From an uncultured Alteromonadaceae bacterium (GTDB lineage: Bacteria > Pseudomonadota > Gammaproteobacteria > Enterobacterales > Alteromonadaceae), in assembly GCA_947503265.1 (NCBI GenBank), contig CANNDC010000001.1:1-64000 (forward strand): a DNA stretch of 64,000 nucleotides, given 5' to 3'. Position numbers and translations under genes: made by a program. Positions 26,574 through 36,947 of this stretch are shown piece after piece. Every line of letters begins with the position of its first letter. Positions within the stretch are counted from its first letter, which is position 1. The notes beneath the pieces are model-generated. The model worked only from the letters and a program-made list of their open reading frames with translations, did no database searches and had not been told where the DNA came from.

Positions 26574-27920
26574 GTGTATTAGGGTGTTATCCAGCGCCCC
26601 CTGATTCCTTTGGATAACATCAAGGCCTGATTGAGCCGCCTGTTGGCGCATTTCTTCATCTTCTAACCAAATTAGACACTGTTTTGCAATATCTTTAGCA
26701 GTAGCGACATTTATAAGGCAGCCCTCTTGTCTGAGTGTGCTAGCTATCTCTGGGTTATTGTATTGGTTTTCTCCCATCAATACAGGCACACCAACCTTGA
26801 CTGCCTCTAGCGCATTGTGTCCGCCTTTATCTGCAATACTTCCTCCAATAAATGCTATTTTTGATACCTTATAAACATCATTTAATAGTCCCATGGCATC
26901 TACTAGCACTATTTGGGTATTGTCAGTAATTTCAGGCTTATCAGACAGGCGTACGGTATTAAGAGTTGATTCAGAGCACAGCTCATGAACTTGCGAGAAT
27001 CGTTGCGGATGCCTGGGCACTATAAATAATATTGCCCTTGGAAAACGCTCTTTAATCATCTTAAAAGCGTCCAGTAAAATGCTTTCTTCTGGATCATGGG
27101 TGCTCCCCCCTACAATGACTATTCTGCCGTCGATTTTCATGTGATCAATTAACGAAGAACTATTTGTGCTCCGGTTTTTTCCATTGTCTAGATCGAATTT
27201 AAGGTTTCCCGTCAAAAAACATTTGTCTTCCGGTAAACCCAACAAAAGATAATTGTGGTAGTCGCGTTGACCTTGGGCTAAAACCTTATGTAGGGATCTC
27301 AGCATTGGCTGAAATAGCAGCCCCATCTTCTGATACCCCTTAACGGAATTATTGGTCATGCGCGCGTTTACAACAGTAACTGGAATTTGCAATCTGCTAG
27401 CTTGTCTCAACAAGTTTGGCCATAACTCCACTTCTACAATCATTATTTGCTGAGGCGAAATACGCTTGAGTAACCTGCCCATAATGAGTTCAAGATCAAT
27501 GGGCAAATAAAGATGTTGAACAGCATCCCCTAATAGTCGCTTTACATTTTCCGCTCCCGTTGGCGTGGTTGTGGTTAAAGTAAAGGTTAACTTTGGATCA
27601 AGCTTTGACAGCCTTTTTACTATACTTGCTGCAATGTTGACTTCACCCACTGAGACACAGTGGATCAAAATACTCGTTGGCTGAGTCTTCCGAGGTATGA
27701 AGCCAAATCGGCTAAGTCGTTTGCTACCAAAGCCGGGTTTTTTCAATAACGAATTTGTGGCCCAATGCAGCACAAGCAAAGGCGTTAATACTGCGATAAG
27801 GCTAGAATATAGCCAATTAGCAAGAATTTCTGCCGCAGAGAGGGTAAATTTCGTGTGTTCCTGAGATGAGTGTGCCATTATGGTAAATAAAGTAACCTGA
27901 ATTGGTTGTTTATAAAGCAT
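26547..27920 (-). CDS. waaA: Kdo transferase WaaA (KdtA)
   Basis: 457 residues: membrane-anchored N-terminus (LIAVLTPLLVLHWATNS), the acceptor-side motif ILIHCVSVGEVNIAASIV, VEVELWPNLLRQ, and the donor-side IVGGSTHDPEESILLDAF and FIGGSIADKGGHNALEAVKVGVPVLMG. It transfers Kdo from CMP-Kdo to lipid A precursor at the inner membrane. The presence of kdkA suggests a mono-Kdo type core (inference). The N-terminus may begin at the Met at 27878, closer to family length; neither start has a clear Shine-Dalgarno. Confidence 0.95.
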   Translation of the reverse strand: MLYKQPIQVTLFTIMAHSSQEHTKFTLSAAEILANWLYSSLIAVLTPLLVLHWATNSLLKKPGFGSKRLSRFGFIPRKTQPTSILIHCVSVGEVNIAASIVKRLSKLDPKLTFTLTTTTPTGAENVKRLLGDAVQHLYLPIDLELIMGRLLKRISPQQIMIVEVELWPNLLRQASRLQIPVTVVNARMTNNSVKGYQKMGLLFQPMLRSLHKVLAQGQRDYHNYLLLGLPEDKCFLTGNLKFDLDNGKNRSTNSSSLIDHMKIDGRIVIVGGSTHDPEESILLDAFKMIKERFPRAILFIVPRHPQRFSQVHELCSESTLNTVRLSDKPEITDNTQIVLVDAMGLLNDVYKVSKIAFIGGSIADKGGHNALEAVKVGVPVLMGENQYNNPEIASTLRQEGCLINVATAKDIAKQCLIWLEDEEMRQQAAQSGLDVIQRNQGALDNTLIHLGFGIQRQ

Positions 27921-28060
27921 ATTTATTCATGCAATAATTTTCACAACTATATTACGTGTTGGCTGCAAACGGTAGCAACATGTTCTGAAATTGGGAATAT
28001 GCAGAAAATTGGACAAGACATTAGATTTTTTTGGTGCGGTACCTCCATTGATGGATAAAG

Positions 28061-28513
28061 GTGAAGGGATTGACAGGTAGATTGGCGAGGGTCGCTACAC
28101 TCTTGTTACTGATATTGATTAGTCACGCTGTGGTTGCGCAAGAACAGCGTGTTATTGTCATTGCTAACGTATCGGTAACCACCACTGAATTAAACTCCAA
28201 CCAATTGCGCAAGATTTTCTCGATGAGACAGACTACATGGCCTGATGGTCAACAAATTACTGTTTTCGTGTTACCAGCCAATTCCAAAGCACATACCAAA
28301 CTCTGCAAAGATATTCTTAAGATGTTTCCTTATCAAATAGAAAGGCTTTGGAACAAGCTGGCTTACTCTGGTTTGGGCGAAGCTCCAATCGAGGTCGACT
28401 CACCTGAAGATATGAAATCAAAAATTGAAAACACCCCGGGTGCGGTTGGCTATATTTTATCATCAATGGACGATCTCGATGATTCAGCAATTCAAATAAT
28501 AGGGGCCGAATAG
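28061..28513 (+). CDS. PstS-like periplasmic substrate-binding domain protein (short)
   Basis: 150 residues with a signal peptide (cleavage near VVA-QE, about residue 26). The mature part resembles one region of PstS-type phosphate-binding proteins (LNSNQLRKIFSMRQTTWPDGQQITVFVLPANS, and PGAVGYILSSMDD) but is much shorter than a full two-lobed binding protein. The stop is followed directly by the ATG of the barrel gene, and a GGDEF-EAL receptor follows, so it is probably a ligand-sensing partner rather than part of a transporter; no permease or ATPase is nearby. GTG start assigned; its Shine-Dalgarno is unclear. Confidence 0.78.
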   Translation: MKGLTGRLARVATLLLLILISHAVVAQEQRVIVIANVSVTTTELNSNQLRKIFSMRQTTWPDGQQITVFVLPANSKAHTKLCKDILKMFPYQIERLWNKLAYSGLGEAPIEVDSPEDMKSKIENTPGAVGYILSSMDDLDDSAIQIIGAE

Positions 28514-29701
28514 ATGAACATATTCAGATTAGTTCTGTTTGTGGCATTGCTAGTTTCTAGTTTGGCGAATGTGCAAGACGCGTTTGCAGATGACTTCAAG
28601 TGGCGAGGCTTCATCTCTCAAGGACTTATTCAAGCTGATGAATCCAATTTTGTCGATGATCATAAAGATGTTTCACTGCGATTGACCGAGGTGGGCGTCA
28701 ACGCGTCCTACAGATTAAACCCCAAATTTAGAATCGCCGGCCAAGCAGTCTATTTAAATGGTGGCAATCGGTATACCGAAGGTGTAAGAGTAGATTTTTT
28801 GTTCGCCGATATTCAGATAGCAAATAGCGCTGATTGGCGGGCTAATTTGCATCTGGGTCGATTCAAAAATTATCACTGGTTGTATTCAGCAACAAGAGAT
28901 ATTCCCCATACCCGTCCCAGCATAATACTGCCTCAATCTGTGTATTTTGATCAATTCCGAGATGTTGCATTGGGCTCGGATGGCGTTGCGTTGGTAGCAA
29001 ATACTAGTAATAGCCTTGGTGAATGGGATTTTAACTGGAGCTTCGGTGCTTCTCCTATAAGTGATAAGCAAGCGCGAAATTTACTGGGCGATGGTGCAGC
29101 CGGTGATTTAAAACAGAAATTCGCACACCAAGCCAATTTAGTATGGAAGCCCGCTAGTGGCGTTTTTCATATTAGTTTAGGGTTTCTAGATTCTGAATTT
29201 AAATATGATCAAGCTGAGCAAGATACGTTGATAGATGGAAGAGCCGACGTCAATCGGATAATGATCCATTCAGTTTACGATGCACAAGACTGGCAATTTG
29301 CCTTCGAGATTTTTAAAGAAAGAACCATATACAAAGATCTTATTGCGCCAGGGTTTATTAACGACTCAACATCTGAAGGCGGGTATGCGCAATTCAGATA
29401 CTTTGTTAACAACGACATTACCCTTTTAACTCGTCTTGATATATTTGATTTAGACCGCAAAGACAGAGACGGACGAATTAGAGAAGCGCAATTTGGCGGT
29501 TTTGTTCCCGCATATTTTGGTTTTCAAGACCAAGCGACACTAGGATTGAGTTGGGATTTTACCAAAGATTGGCGTATCAGTGCTGAAGTTCACCGTGTCA
29601 AAGGTGCGGGCAGGTTAGCTCCTCTGTTGATGCCAGATGTTGTTACTAATAACAGCAAGTACTGGAATATTTATGCATTCCAGCTAATGCACTGGTTCTA
29701 A
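28514..29701 (+). CDS. Putative outer-membrane beta-barrel (porin-like) protein
   Basis: 395 residues with a signal peptide ending near AFA-DD (residue about 26). The mature protein is rich in alternating strands and ends in an aromatic (YNIYAFQLMHWF-type tail with terminal Phe), the signature recognised by the BAM complex. Features such as FRIAGQAVYLNGGNRYTEG and DWRANLHLGRFKNYHWLYSA suggest a 14-18-stranded barrel. No named porin family was recognised. It is placed with zero spacing after the PstS-like gene and 3 bases before the c-di-GMP receptor gene. Confidence 0.75.
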   Translation: MNIFRLVLFVALLVSSLANVQDAFADDFKWRGFISQGLIQADESNFVDDHKDVSLRLTEVGVNASYRLNPKFRIAGQAVYLNGGNRYTEGVRVDFLFADIQIANSADWRANLHLGRFKNYHWLYSATRDIPHTRPSIILPQSVYFDQFRDVALGSDGVALVANTSNSLGEWDFNWSFGASPISDKQARNLLGDGAAGDLKQKFAHQANLVWKPASGVFHISLGFLDSEFKYDQAEQDTLIDGRADVNRIMIHSVYDAQDWQFAFEIFKERTIYKDLIAPGFINDSTSEGGYAQFRYFVNNDITLLTRLDIFDLDRKDRDGRIREAQFGGFVPAYFGFQDQATLGLSWDFTKDWRISAEVHRVKGAGRLAPLLMPDVVTNNSKYWNIYAFQLMHWF

Positions 29702-29704
29702 AAC

Positions 29705-32149
29705 ATGCGCTCTTTTGTCAGTCTACCTAATAAAATGGTATTGCTACTGATAGTGATGCTTTTGGCACTTAGTATCGCGATGTCTATTTTATGGTTAAAT
29801 AAAACTAATGAAGACTTCCAACTAAAACAAACCGAAATGCGCCAACAAAACCAAAAACAATACGCGCTATTAAACCAACTATTCAGGAATCGTTTGGAAT
29901 CTTGGGTCGAACTCTTCGTGCAGATTCATCAAGAGGAAACGGATTTTCTAGAAGCCATGGGAAACACACTCTCGATGCGCTTCGAATTTCTCGAATTGAA
30001 CTGGAATGTGGACGGTGTTTGGCTGATTAATCAAAATCGAAACTTAATTTACGGCTCTAAGAGGCTAATTCCCGATTATATAAACGCGCTTTCCGAGCAG
30101 GTTTTCGAACAGCAACGGTCGCTTGTTGTTACCCATTGTGAAAAAGAGTGTACGCAAGTGCTTACTATCCCCATATTAGACAAAAATGGTGAGCTAGCCA
30201 CATTATCTTTAAGTTATGGACTCATAGAGACATTGGCATTTTTGAATCAATCAAAAGATGCTTCTCTGGCATTGGTCAATATCAACGATAAAGAAAAGAA
30301 CAATCAAAAAGATAGCTACTTAATTCGCGGCCCTTTGATTAAGAAACAACGAGAATTTATGGAGCAAATTATTGAGTTATTGCCTGCAGATTTGACTTCA
30401 ACACAATTTTTAAACAATGGGGTCAGAGTTAACCTCAACAATAGGAACTATTTTTTGATATTGATTCCTATGTCGACCATTACATCAGACCAAGACTTTG
30501 TGCTAGCGTCACATGACATCACTCCTCTAATGCAGACACACCAATCCTATCAGAAGAGTTTTCTTTTCACTGCGCTAGCCATGTTTTTGATCTCTATTTT
30601 GTGCTTTTATGTGTTAACTAACAGTATCAGGCTCAGACTCATTCGATTGGCTAGACGCCTTCCTCTTTTATCCCAACGCAATTACAAACTTTTCAGAGCA
30701 AGGAATGTTGATTCTCCTCACCTGTTCAGAGATGAATTAGACACTTTGAACGATTCTGCTGATGAACTGGCCTTGCGACTGGAGCAACTGGATCATGAGG
30801 TATTAACTAAAACTAGTGAGCTAGAAAACATCGCCATGTTTGATCAGTTGACTCAGTTACCCAATCGAAACATGCTGACTTTCCAATTAGTTGAAGCAAT
30901 AAAAGGGCTAAGAAAAACCTCTGGCTATGTTGTTGTCTTATTCTTTGATTTGGATGATTTCAAAAAGGTCAATGATAGTTATGGGCATGAAGTAGGCGAC
31001 AAATTGTTGAGCGAAGCAGCGACACGATTTCTCAGTGTTGTGAGAGATACTGACGTCGCATGTCGACTTGGTGGGGATGAATTTGCCATCATGCTGCGAC
31101 ATGTCAATGAAGTGGAAGATGCCGTAGTAGTAGCGGATAAGCTTCTTGAACGTTTCCGCCAGCCTATAAGTGTCGATGAACTGCGATTCTTTGTTTCAAC
31201 CAGTATCGGCCTAGCTTACACAAACTCCGCTAAAGCCGACGTGCAGGAGTTGCTCAGATACGCAGATGTTGCCATGTACTATGCGAAAAGCAATGGCGGT
31301 AATTGCTATCAAATTTATACTAAAAAAATGTCTCAACAAGCGTTGGACAAAGTGGCACTAGAGGATGAAGCAAGAAGTGCCTTAGTCAGCAATCATTTTA
31401 GTTTTGCGCTGCAACCCCAGATTGAATTAGCCACAGGCAAATTGGTCGGCTTTGAAGCACTACTTAGATGGGTGCATCCAAAGCGCGGCTTCGTTTCACC
31501 GGGGCATTTTATCCCAATTCTGGAAAGCTCAGAATTTATGCTTTCGTTGGGTTATTGGTGTATCGAACATGCCTACAATGTTCTTAAAGAATTTAAGCGC
31601 AGAGGTTACACAAATCTCAAAGTAGCGATAAATTTAGCTGGCATTCAATTTCTTGATCCAGAACTCATCCCCTACCTAGACGATAAATTAGCCAGTTCTG
31701 GGCTAGCACCAGAGCTTCTTGAGCTTGAATTAACAGAACGTACACTAGTTTCTGATGTGGAACGCACAACCGAAATTATGCAGTCTCTAGTCGAACGTGG
31801 ATTCTTGATCTCGATTGATGATTTTGGCACCGGATACTCGTCGTTAAGCTACCTGAAAAAAATGCCAGCTCATTATATCAAAATAGACAGAGCCTTCATT
31901 GATGGCATGCTTAGCAGCAACGCAGATATGCAAATCGTGACTTCTACGGTTGCTATGGTACAAAACTTGGGCATGAAAGTGATTGCAGAAGGAATAGAAG
32001 AGCAGTCACAAATTGATATATTGAAAGCCTTAAACTGTGACATGGCCCAAGGTTTCCACATCGCTAAACCCATTCCTGAAAGTCAATTATATGAACAGCT
32101 CGAAAAGCACTATAAAAACGGCGTCTGGGATTACACTAGTTTCAAATAA
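29705..32149 (+). CDS. Membrane GGDEF-EAL c-di-GMP receptor/enzyme
   Basis: 814 residues: TM1 (about 11-30), a periplasmic sensor of about 250 residues, TM2 (about 284-306), a linker with coiled-coil character, a GGDEF domain with intact motif at residues 456-460 and an EAL domain with EAL at 584-586, ELTERTLV and DDFGTGYSS (DD at 705-706). Both catalytic signatures look intact, so it may make and degrade c-di-GMP, or GGDEF may regulate EAL. The two upstream genes of the operon probably supply the signal seen by the periplasmic domain (inference). Confidence 0.9.
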   Translation: MRSFVSLPNKMVLLLIVMLLALSIAMSILWLNKTNEDFQLKQTEMRQQNQKQYALLNQLFRNRLESWVELFVQIHQEETDFLEAMGNTLSMRFEFLELNWNVDGVWLINQNRNLIYGSKRLIPDYINALSEQVFEQQRSLVVTHCEKECTQVLTIPILDKNGELATLSLSYGLIETLAFLNQSKDASLALVNINDKEKNNQKDSYLIRGPLIKKQREFMEQIIELLPADLTSTQFLNNGVRVNLNNRNYFLILIPMSTITSDQDFVLASHDITPLMQTHQSYQKSFLFTALAMFLISILCFYVLTNSIRLRLIRLARRLPLLSQRNYKLFRARNVDSPHLFRDELDTLNDSADELALRLEQLDHEVLTKTSELENIAMFDQLTQLPNRNMLTFQLVEAIKGLRKTSGYVVVLFFDLDDFKKVNDSYGHEVGDKLLSEAATRFLSVVRDTDVACRLGGDEFAIMLRHVNEVEDAVVVADKLLERFRQPISVDELRFFVSTSIGLAYTNSAKADVQELLRYADVAMYYAKSNGGNCYQIYTKKMSQQALDKVALEDEARSALVSNHFSFALQPQIELATGKLVGFEALLRWVHPKRGFVSPGHFIPILESSEFMLSLGYWCIEHAYNVLKEFKRRGYTNLKVAINLAGIQFLDPELIPYLDDKLASSGLAPELLELELTERTLVSDVERTTEIMQSLVERGFLISIDDFGTGYSSLSYLKKMPAHYIKIDRAFIDGMLSSNADMQIVTSTVAMVQNLGMKVIAEGIEEQSQIDILKALNCDMAQGFHIAKPIPESQLYEQLEKHYKNGVWDYTSFK

Positions 32150-32315
32150 ATTGTTGTCTTAGTGACATATGATTCGGTTTAGTTTCAATCACGTAAGCAA
32201 AACCTTACACCCCTACTACTAAGTAAATTATTGCCTTTTAACGACTTACCCATATTCCCATCCTGAATAATGCCTTACTATACAAATAATACTAACCACC
32301 CGTTCGAGGTCACCC

Positions 32316-33512
32316 ATGAGCCAAGCCTTTAGCCAACACATTTCTGCACAAATAGAGCAAGTAAGAGAGCAAGGTCTGTACAAAACAGAACGAGTCATCA
32401 CCTCACAGCAAAAAGCAGATATCCGTGTGAGTGGCGGTAATCAAGTCCTTAATTTCTGCGCGAACAATTATCTGGGGCTTGCCAATGATAGCCGTTTGAT
32501 TGAGGCAGCAAAACAGGGTCTGGATGATCACGGATTTGGCATGGCATCTGTTCGATTCATTTGTGGTACTCAAGATATACATAAAGAATTGGAAGGAAAA
32601 ATAAGCCATTTTCTCGGCATGGAAGACACTATTCTTTATCCTTCCTGTTTCGATGCTAATGGCGGTTTATTTGAAACGATATTGACAGCTGATGATGCCA
32701 TCATTTCAGATGCCCTCAACCATGCGAGTATTATTGACGGTGTGCGCCTAAGTAAAGCCAAGCGTTATCGCTACGCAAACAATGATATGGCAGAACTCGA
32801 AGCTCAATTGAAACAAGCCACAGCGGACGGTGCAAGATTCAAGCTTATTGCTACTGATGGCGTATTCTCGATGGATGGTGTTATTGCAGATTTACACAGC
32901 ATTTGTGATTTAGCAGACAAATACGATGCCATGGTTATGGTTGACGATTGTCACGCTACCGGATTTGTCGGAGAAAATGGCAAAGGAAGTCACGAATATT
33001 GCGATGTAATGGGCAGAGTAGACATTATTACCGGTACTTTGGGTAAGGCATTGGGCGGAGCATCTGGCGGTTACACAGCAGCCAGCAAGCCAATTGTCGA
33101 ATGGCTGCGACAACGCTCTCGACCTTATTTGTTTTCAAATTCTGTTGCACCTCCTATTGTGTCGGCATCGCTAAAAGTGTTCGAACTTTTGGAAAATGGC
33201 AGTGAGATTCGTTCAACGTTAAATCGCAATAGCGTGCATTTCCGAAAGAGAATGGAAGAGGCAGGCTTTACGTTATCTGGGAAGGACCATGCTATCATTC
33301 CAGTGATGCTTGGAGATGCGAAGTTAGCCAGTGAGATGGCAGACAAAATGCTCGAAAAAGGGATATATGTCGTCGGTTTTTCGTTTCCGGTTGTACCTAA
33401 AGGGCAGGCAAGAATACGTACACAAATGTCAGCAGCTCACAGTTTAGAGCAAGTAGATCAAGCCATTGATGCGTTTATTGAAGTGGGTAAGGAATTAGGA
33501 GTGATCTCATGA
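32316..33512 (+). CDS. kbl: 2-amino-3-ketobutyrate coenzyme A ligase (glycine C-acetyltransferase)
   Basis: 398 residues, E. coli length. A PLP-dependent alpha-oxoamine synthase: [51 protein letters not shown], and the PLP lysine in [15 protein letters not shown]. With Tdh it converts threonine to glycine and acetyl-CoA. GAGGT precedes the ATG. It overlaps tdh by four bases (ATGA), a conserved operon arrangement. Confidence 0.98.
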   Translation: MSQAFSQHISAQIEQVREQGLYKTERVITSQQKADIRVSGGNQVLNFCANNYLGLANDSRLIEAAKQGLDDHGFGMASVRFICGTQDIHKELEGKISHFLGMEDTILYPSCFDANGGLFETILTADDAIISDALNHASIIDGVRLSKAKRYRYANNDMAELEAQLKQATADGARFKLIATDGVFSMDGVIADLHSICDLADKYDAMVMVDDCHATGFVGENGKGSHEYCDVMGRVDIITGTLGKALGGASGGYTAASKPIVEWLRQRSRPYLFSNSVAPPIVSASLKVFELLENGSEIRSTLNRNSVHFRKRMEEAGFTLSGKDHAIIPVMLGDAKLASEMADKMLEKGIYVVGFSFPVVPKGQARIRTQMSAAHSLEQVDQAIDAFIEVGKELGVIS

Positions 33513-34531
33513 AATCGCTAGCGAAACTTTATCGCGAAAAAGGGATTTGGCTTACTGATTCTGAAATGCCTGAAGTAGGCCACAATGATCTACTGATAAA
33601 AATTAAAAAGACCGCTATTTGCGGCACAGATATGCACATTTTTCATTGGGATGAATGGTCACAAAAAACAATTCCTGTGCCTATGGTTGTTGGCCATGAG
33701 TATGTTGGTGAAGTTGTCGATATGGGACAGGAAGTCAAAGGTTTTGAAAAAGGTGATCGTGTTTCCGGAGAAGGTCATATAACTTGCGGACATTGTCGAA
33801 ATTGTCGAGCAGGGCGTCGTCATTTATGTCGAAATACCGAAGGTGTTGGCGTTGATCGTCAAGGTGCTTTTGCAGAGTATTTGGTTATTCCAGCCTTTAA
33901 CGCATTCAAAATTCCAAACAATATTAGCGATGAATTAGCTGCGGTCTTTGATCCTTTTGGCAATGCTGTACACACCGCATTGTCATTTGATTTGGTTGGC
34001 GAAGACGTATTGATAACAGGCGCTGGACCTATCGGTATTATGGCGGCAGCAGTTGCAAAACATGTTGGGGCTCGTTATGTCGTTGTCACCGATATTAACG
34101 AGTATCGATTAGACTTAGCTAAAAAAATGGGCGCAACTCGAGTCGTCAACGTCGCTAAACAGAATCTTGGTGAAGTGATGCAAGAGTTAGGAATGACCGA
34201 AGGGTTTGATGTTGGACTTGAAATGTCCGGAGTGCCTGCGGCGTTTAGCGATATGTTAGCCAAAATGAACAACGGCGGAAAAATTGCCATGCTAGGGATA
34301 CCGCCAGAGAATGTCGCGATTGACTGGACCCAAGTGATCTTTAAAGGTCTTAATATCAAGGGTATTTATGGCAGAGAAATGTTTGAGACCTGGTATAAAA
34401 TGGCGAGTCTTATTCAGAGCGGCTTGGACTTATCTCCTATTATCACTCATCAATTCCCAATTGAAGATTTTCAACAAGGATTTGATACAATGGCATCAGG
34501 CCATTCTGGTAAAGTAATACTGAATTGGTAA
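33509..34531 (+). CDS. tdh: L-threonine 3-dehydrogenase
   Basis: 340 residues of a zinc medium-chain dehydrogenase: catalytic zinc region [17 protein letters not shown] and GHEYVGEVV, structural zinc cysteines [15 protein letters not shown], and the NAD-binding [18 protein letters not shown]. It oxidises threonine to 2-amino-3-ketobutyrate for Kbl. Start overlaps the kbl stop. Confidence 0.98.
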   Translation: MKSLAKLYREKGIWLTDSEMPEVGHNDLLIKIKKTAICGTDMHIFHWDEWSQKTIPVPMVVGHEYVGEVVDMGQEVKGFEKGDRVSGEGHITCGHCRNCRAGRRHLCRNTEGVGVDRQGAFAEYLVIPAFNAFKIPNNISDELAAVFDPFGNAVHTALSFDLVGEDVLITGAGPIGIMAAAVAKHVGARYVVVTDINEYRLDLAKKMGATRVVNVAKQNLGEVMQELGMTEGFDVGLEMSGVPAAFSDMLAKMNNGGKIAMLGIPPENVAIDWTQVIFKGLNIKGIYGREMFETWYKMASLIQSGLDLSPIITHQFPIEDFQQGFDTMASGHSGKVILNW

Positions 34532-34594
34532 ATAACGTTTATTTTGAATGTTCACATTGGTTGAAATTGAATTCTAAGAGGATAAGTAATTTAA

Positions 34595-34927
34595 GTGGAA
34601 GAGTTTGAGCATATTTCTGTTGAAAAAACGTTTGAGTTACTCAGCGCTAAAAAAGCAAAGTACGTTGATATTCGGGATGAGCAATCCTTTGAACAAGCTC
34701 ACGTAGAAGACTCTTTTCATTTGACCAATGGCTCATTGCAACAGTTTATGTCGAATACCGAATTCGATATGCCCATAATTGTAGGGTGCTACCACGGAAT
34801 TAGCTCGCAGCAAGCTGCACAGTTCTTAATTCATCAAGGTTTTGATGAAGTGTATAGCATGGACGGAGGGTTTGAGGCATGGCGAACTAACTACCCAGTC
34901 GTGTCTTCAATAGAAAACAACGAGTAA
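34595..34927 (+). CDS. glpE: Thiosulfate sulfurtransferase GlpE (rhodanese)
   Basis: 110 residues, one rhodanese domain: [22 protein letters not shown] and the active-site loop [13 protein letters not shown] with the catalytic cysteine, then [17 protein letters not shown] start at 34595, with AAGAGG upstream. It is followed 9 bases later by glpG, as in E. coli glpEG, although no glpR gene is present here. Confidence 0.95.
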   Translation: MEEFEHISVEKTFELLSAKKAKYVDIRDEQSFEQAHVEDSFHLTNGSLQQFMSNTEFDMPIIVGCYHGISSQQAAQFLIHQGFDEVYSMDGGFEAWRTNYPVVSSIENNE

Positions 34928-34936
34928 GTGCAATAA

Positions 34937-35800
34937 ATGCAGTTAGTTGCTTTTAATCGAGAGAACGCGGCAAGACTACTGGTGAGCTATCTAAACAGCC
35001 AAAAAGTCGCAGCCAAATATGCCTTTGATACTACTGATTCAGATCATAACAGCATGCCACATCAGGTTTTACTCTCTGATCCCGAGCAATTTACCCTCGC
35101 TAAACATCTTTGTGAAGAATTTATTGCGGACCCACAAAATCCTAAATATCAAAACTTAGCATGGCAATCAGACCCAGTGGGTAATCTTTCAGATAAGACG
35201 CTGGGCTTACCCAGTTTGAAGCTATCTGCTGTCAAACAATCCCCCTTAACTTGGTTGGTACTGGTATGTTGCCTAACCGTTTATATTCTGTCTGTATTTG
35301 GAGCATTTGGTTGGGTTCGTTCAACGCTAACAATCCAAGACTTGGGCTTACTACTAGAATCAGGACAATGGTGGAGGGTTATTACACCAGCCTTTATCCA
35401 TTTTTCTGAAATCCATCTGGTGTTTAATCTGCTTTGGTGGTGGTATCTAGGTCGTCAGATTGAAGCCAAATTTGGTACCAGTGCACTTCTGATGATTTTC
35501 GCAGTTTCAGCCATTGTTTCCAATATAGGGCAATTATTAGTAAGCGGCCCTAATTTTGGAGGGCTATCTGGTGTTGTTTATGCCGTGGTAGGTTTTGTAT
35601 GGTGGATAGGATGGCTGAGACCAAAATGGGGTTTAAGGTTGCCCAATGCAATGATTGGATTTTTGTTAGTTTGGCTAATCCTCGGTTACGCAGACTTACT
35701 TTGGGTCTCGATGGCAAATACAGCTCATACTGCAGGACTTATTAGTGGTTGTGCACTTGCTTGGTGGTTTGTACGAATTGGTGACAAGCGCAAAAGTTAA
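34937..35800 (+). CDS. glpG: Rhomboid intramembrane serine protease GlpG
   Basis: 287 residues: cytoplasmic N-terminal domain (about 1-100) and six-helix rhomboid core. The catalytic serine lies in NFGGLSGVVYAVVGF and the histidine in ANTAHTAGLISG; HFSEIHLVFNLLWWWYLG is the L1/TM2 region of the family. It cleaves transmembrane substrates in the inner membrane. It overlaps the convergent FliL-like gene by four bases. Confidence 0.95.
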   Translation: MQLVAFNRENAARLLVSYLNSQKVAAKYAFDTTDSDHNSMPHQVLLSDPEQFTLAKHLCEEFIADPQNPKYQNLAWQSDPVGNLSDKTLGLPSLKLSAVKQSPLTWLVLVCCLTVYILSVFGAFGWVRSTLTIQDLGLLLESGQWWRVITPAFIHFSEIHLVFNLLWWWYLGRQIEAKFGTSALLMIFAVSAIVSNIGQLLVSGPNFGGLSGVVYAVVGFVWWIGWLRPKWGLRLPNAMIGFLLVWLILGYADLLWVSMANTAHTAGLISGCALAWWFVRIGDKRKS

Positions 35801-36213
35801 CCACCTTGATAAAGGTATTTAGTAAAAATCACATCTTTAACCATTTCATTTCCAGTTTCTTTTTTCAGTAGACTGCGCAATTTATCGAGACTCATTCGCC
35901 GGATATCTTCGCGTCCAGTCAATGACTTAACTTTTTCTTCGGGTTGCCGACCAAAAATATCGATCATAGTTGCTCGAAGTAGGGGGGAGTGGTGTTCTGC
36001 GGCTTCTAAATATTCAGCATCTTCTAGCATCAGCTCCACGGTAATTCTCACGTAACCGAGGTTTCTTGCGTTAGTCCCCAAATAATTGGTGACTATATCT
36101 GGCTCTAAACCAAAGTAAGCGAATGACACTTGGGCATTGGCTTTTGACTGCATGGTCAGGGAGGCAGTACAAAACATGATAGTGAATATTAAAAAAGCTA
36201 AAAAGTTTTTCAT
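35797..36213 (-). CDS. FliL-like exported protein (orphan, upstream of ubiC)
   Basis: 138 residues with an N-terminal hydrophobic signal/anchor (FLAFLIFTIMFCTASLTM). The C-terminal domain resembles the FliL periplasmic fold: GLEPDIVTNYLGTNARNLGYVRITVELMLEDAEYLEAAEHHSPLLRATMIDIFGRQ, followed by SLDKLRSLLKKE. FliL stabilises the flagellar stator, but this copy is away from any flagellar gene and next to ubiC. Its role is unknown; the family call rests on the stomatin-like domain pattern. Confidence 0.78.
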   Translation of the reverse strand: MKNFLAFLIFTIMFCTASLTMQSKANAQVSFAYFGLEPDIVTNYLGTNARNLGYVRITVELMLEDAEYLEAAEHHSPLLRATMIDIFGRQPEEKVKSLTGREDIRRMSLDKLRSLLKKETGNEMVKDVIFTKYLYQGG

Positions 36214-36326
36214 TTACGCAATCCCAACCACTTTGGTTAATTTTTCACTCATAATATCAATAATTCTGGGTTTTGAAAAAACTAAATTAAGCATTGCTTT
36301 TGTCTGATTGAGGCTATTGTTATCAT

Positions 36327-36947
36327 ATGACATATCTCACTAATTTGATGTTTACTTTGTCCGATATAAAATTCCCTGTCAGGCTACCAAATCAATGGTC
36401 TGAACTATCCGAAACGTCCATCGATCATGCCTGTCTGCGCAAATGGTTGCTAGACACCAGCTCGTTAACAGAAAGAGTGCAGTCTCACTGTCAGCAATTT
36501 TCATTGACGGTAATAGGTCAACGGCAGATGAATCCGGAGCTTGAGGAAATTGACCGATTAAATTTCAATCTACCTAGTGACGCCAACCCTTGTGCAAAGC
36601 AGCAATGGCAAATTCGCGAAGTGCTTTTATGCGGCAATGATCAACCCTGGGTCTTCGCACGTTCTGTTTTACCACAAGCGTTATGCGAACGAGATTTATC
36701 AGATTTAGGCAGTCGACCCCTTGGACAAATTATTTTCAATGACAATCGATTTGTCAGGCAACCTTTTGAATTAATTGAAATTTCAAAGCAAGATGTTTTT
36801 TTGAAGCGCTTGGCAATAGAATCTGAATTTTCATTGTGGGGTAGACGTTCGTTATTCCAATTTGAGCATCATCACTTAATGGTAGCTGAAGTTTTTCTTC
36901 CACAATCGCCGGCTTACCAAACACTGGAAACCAATGGACAAAGATAA
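36327..36947 (+). CDS. ubiC: Chorismate lyase UbiC
   Basis: 206 residues, with [46 protein letters not shown] and [24 protein letters not shown], which carry the arginine and glutamate residues of the active site. It converts chorismate to 4-hydroxybenzoate and pyruvate, the first ubiquinone step. It overlaps ubiA by 14 bases. A second Met at 36348 is a possible start nearer to family length. Confidence 0.95.
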   Translation: MTYLTNLMFTLSDIKFPVRLPNQWSELSETSIDHACLRKWLLDTSSLTERVQSHCQQFSLTVIGQRQMNPELEEIDRLNFNLPSDANPCAKQQWQIREVLLCGNDQPWVFARSVLPQALCERDLSDLGSRPLGQIIFNDNRFVRQPFELIEISKQDVFLKRLAIESEFSLWGRRSLFQFEHHHLMVAEVFLPQSPAYQTLETNGQR

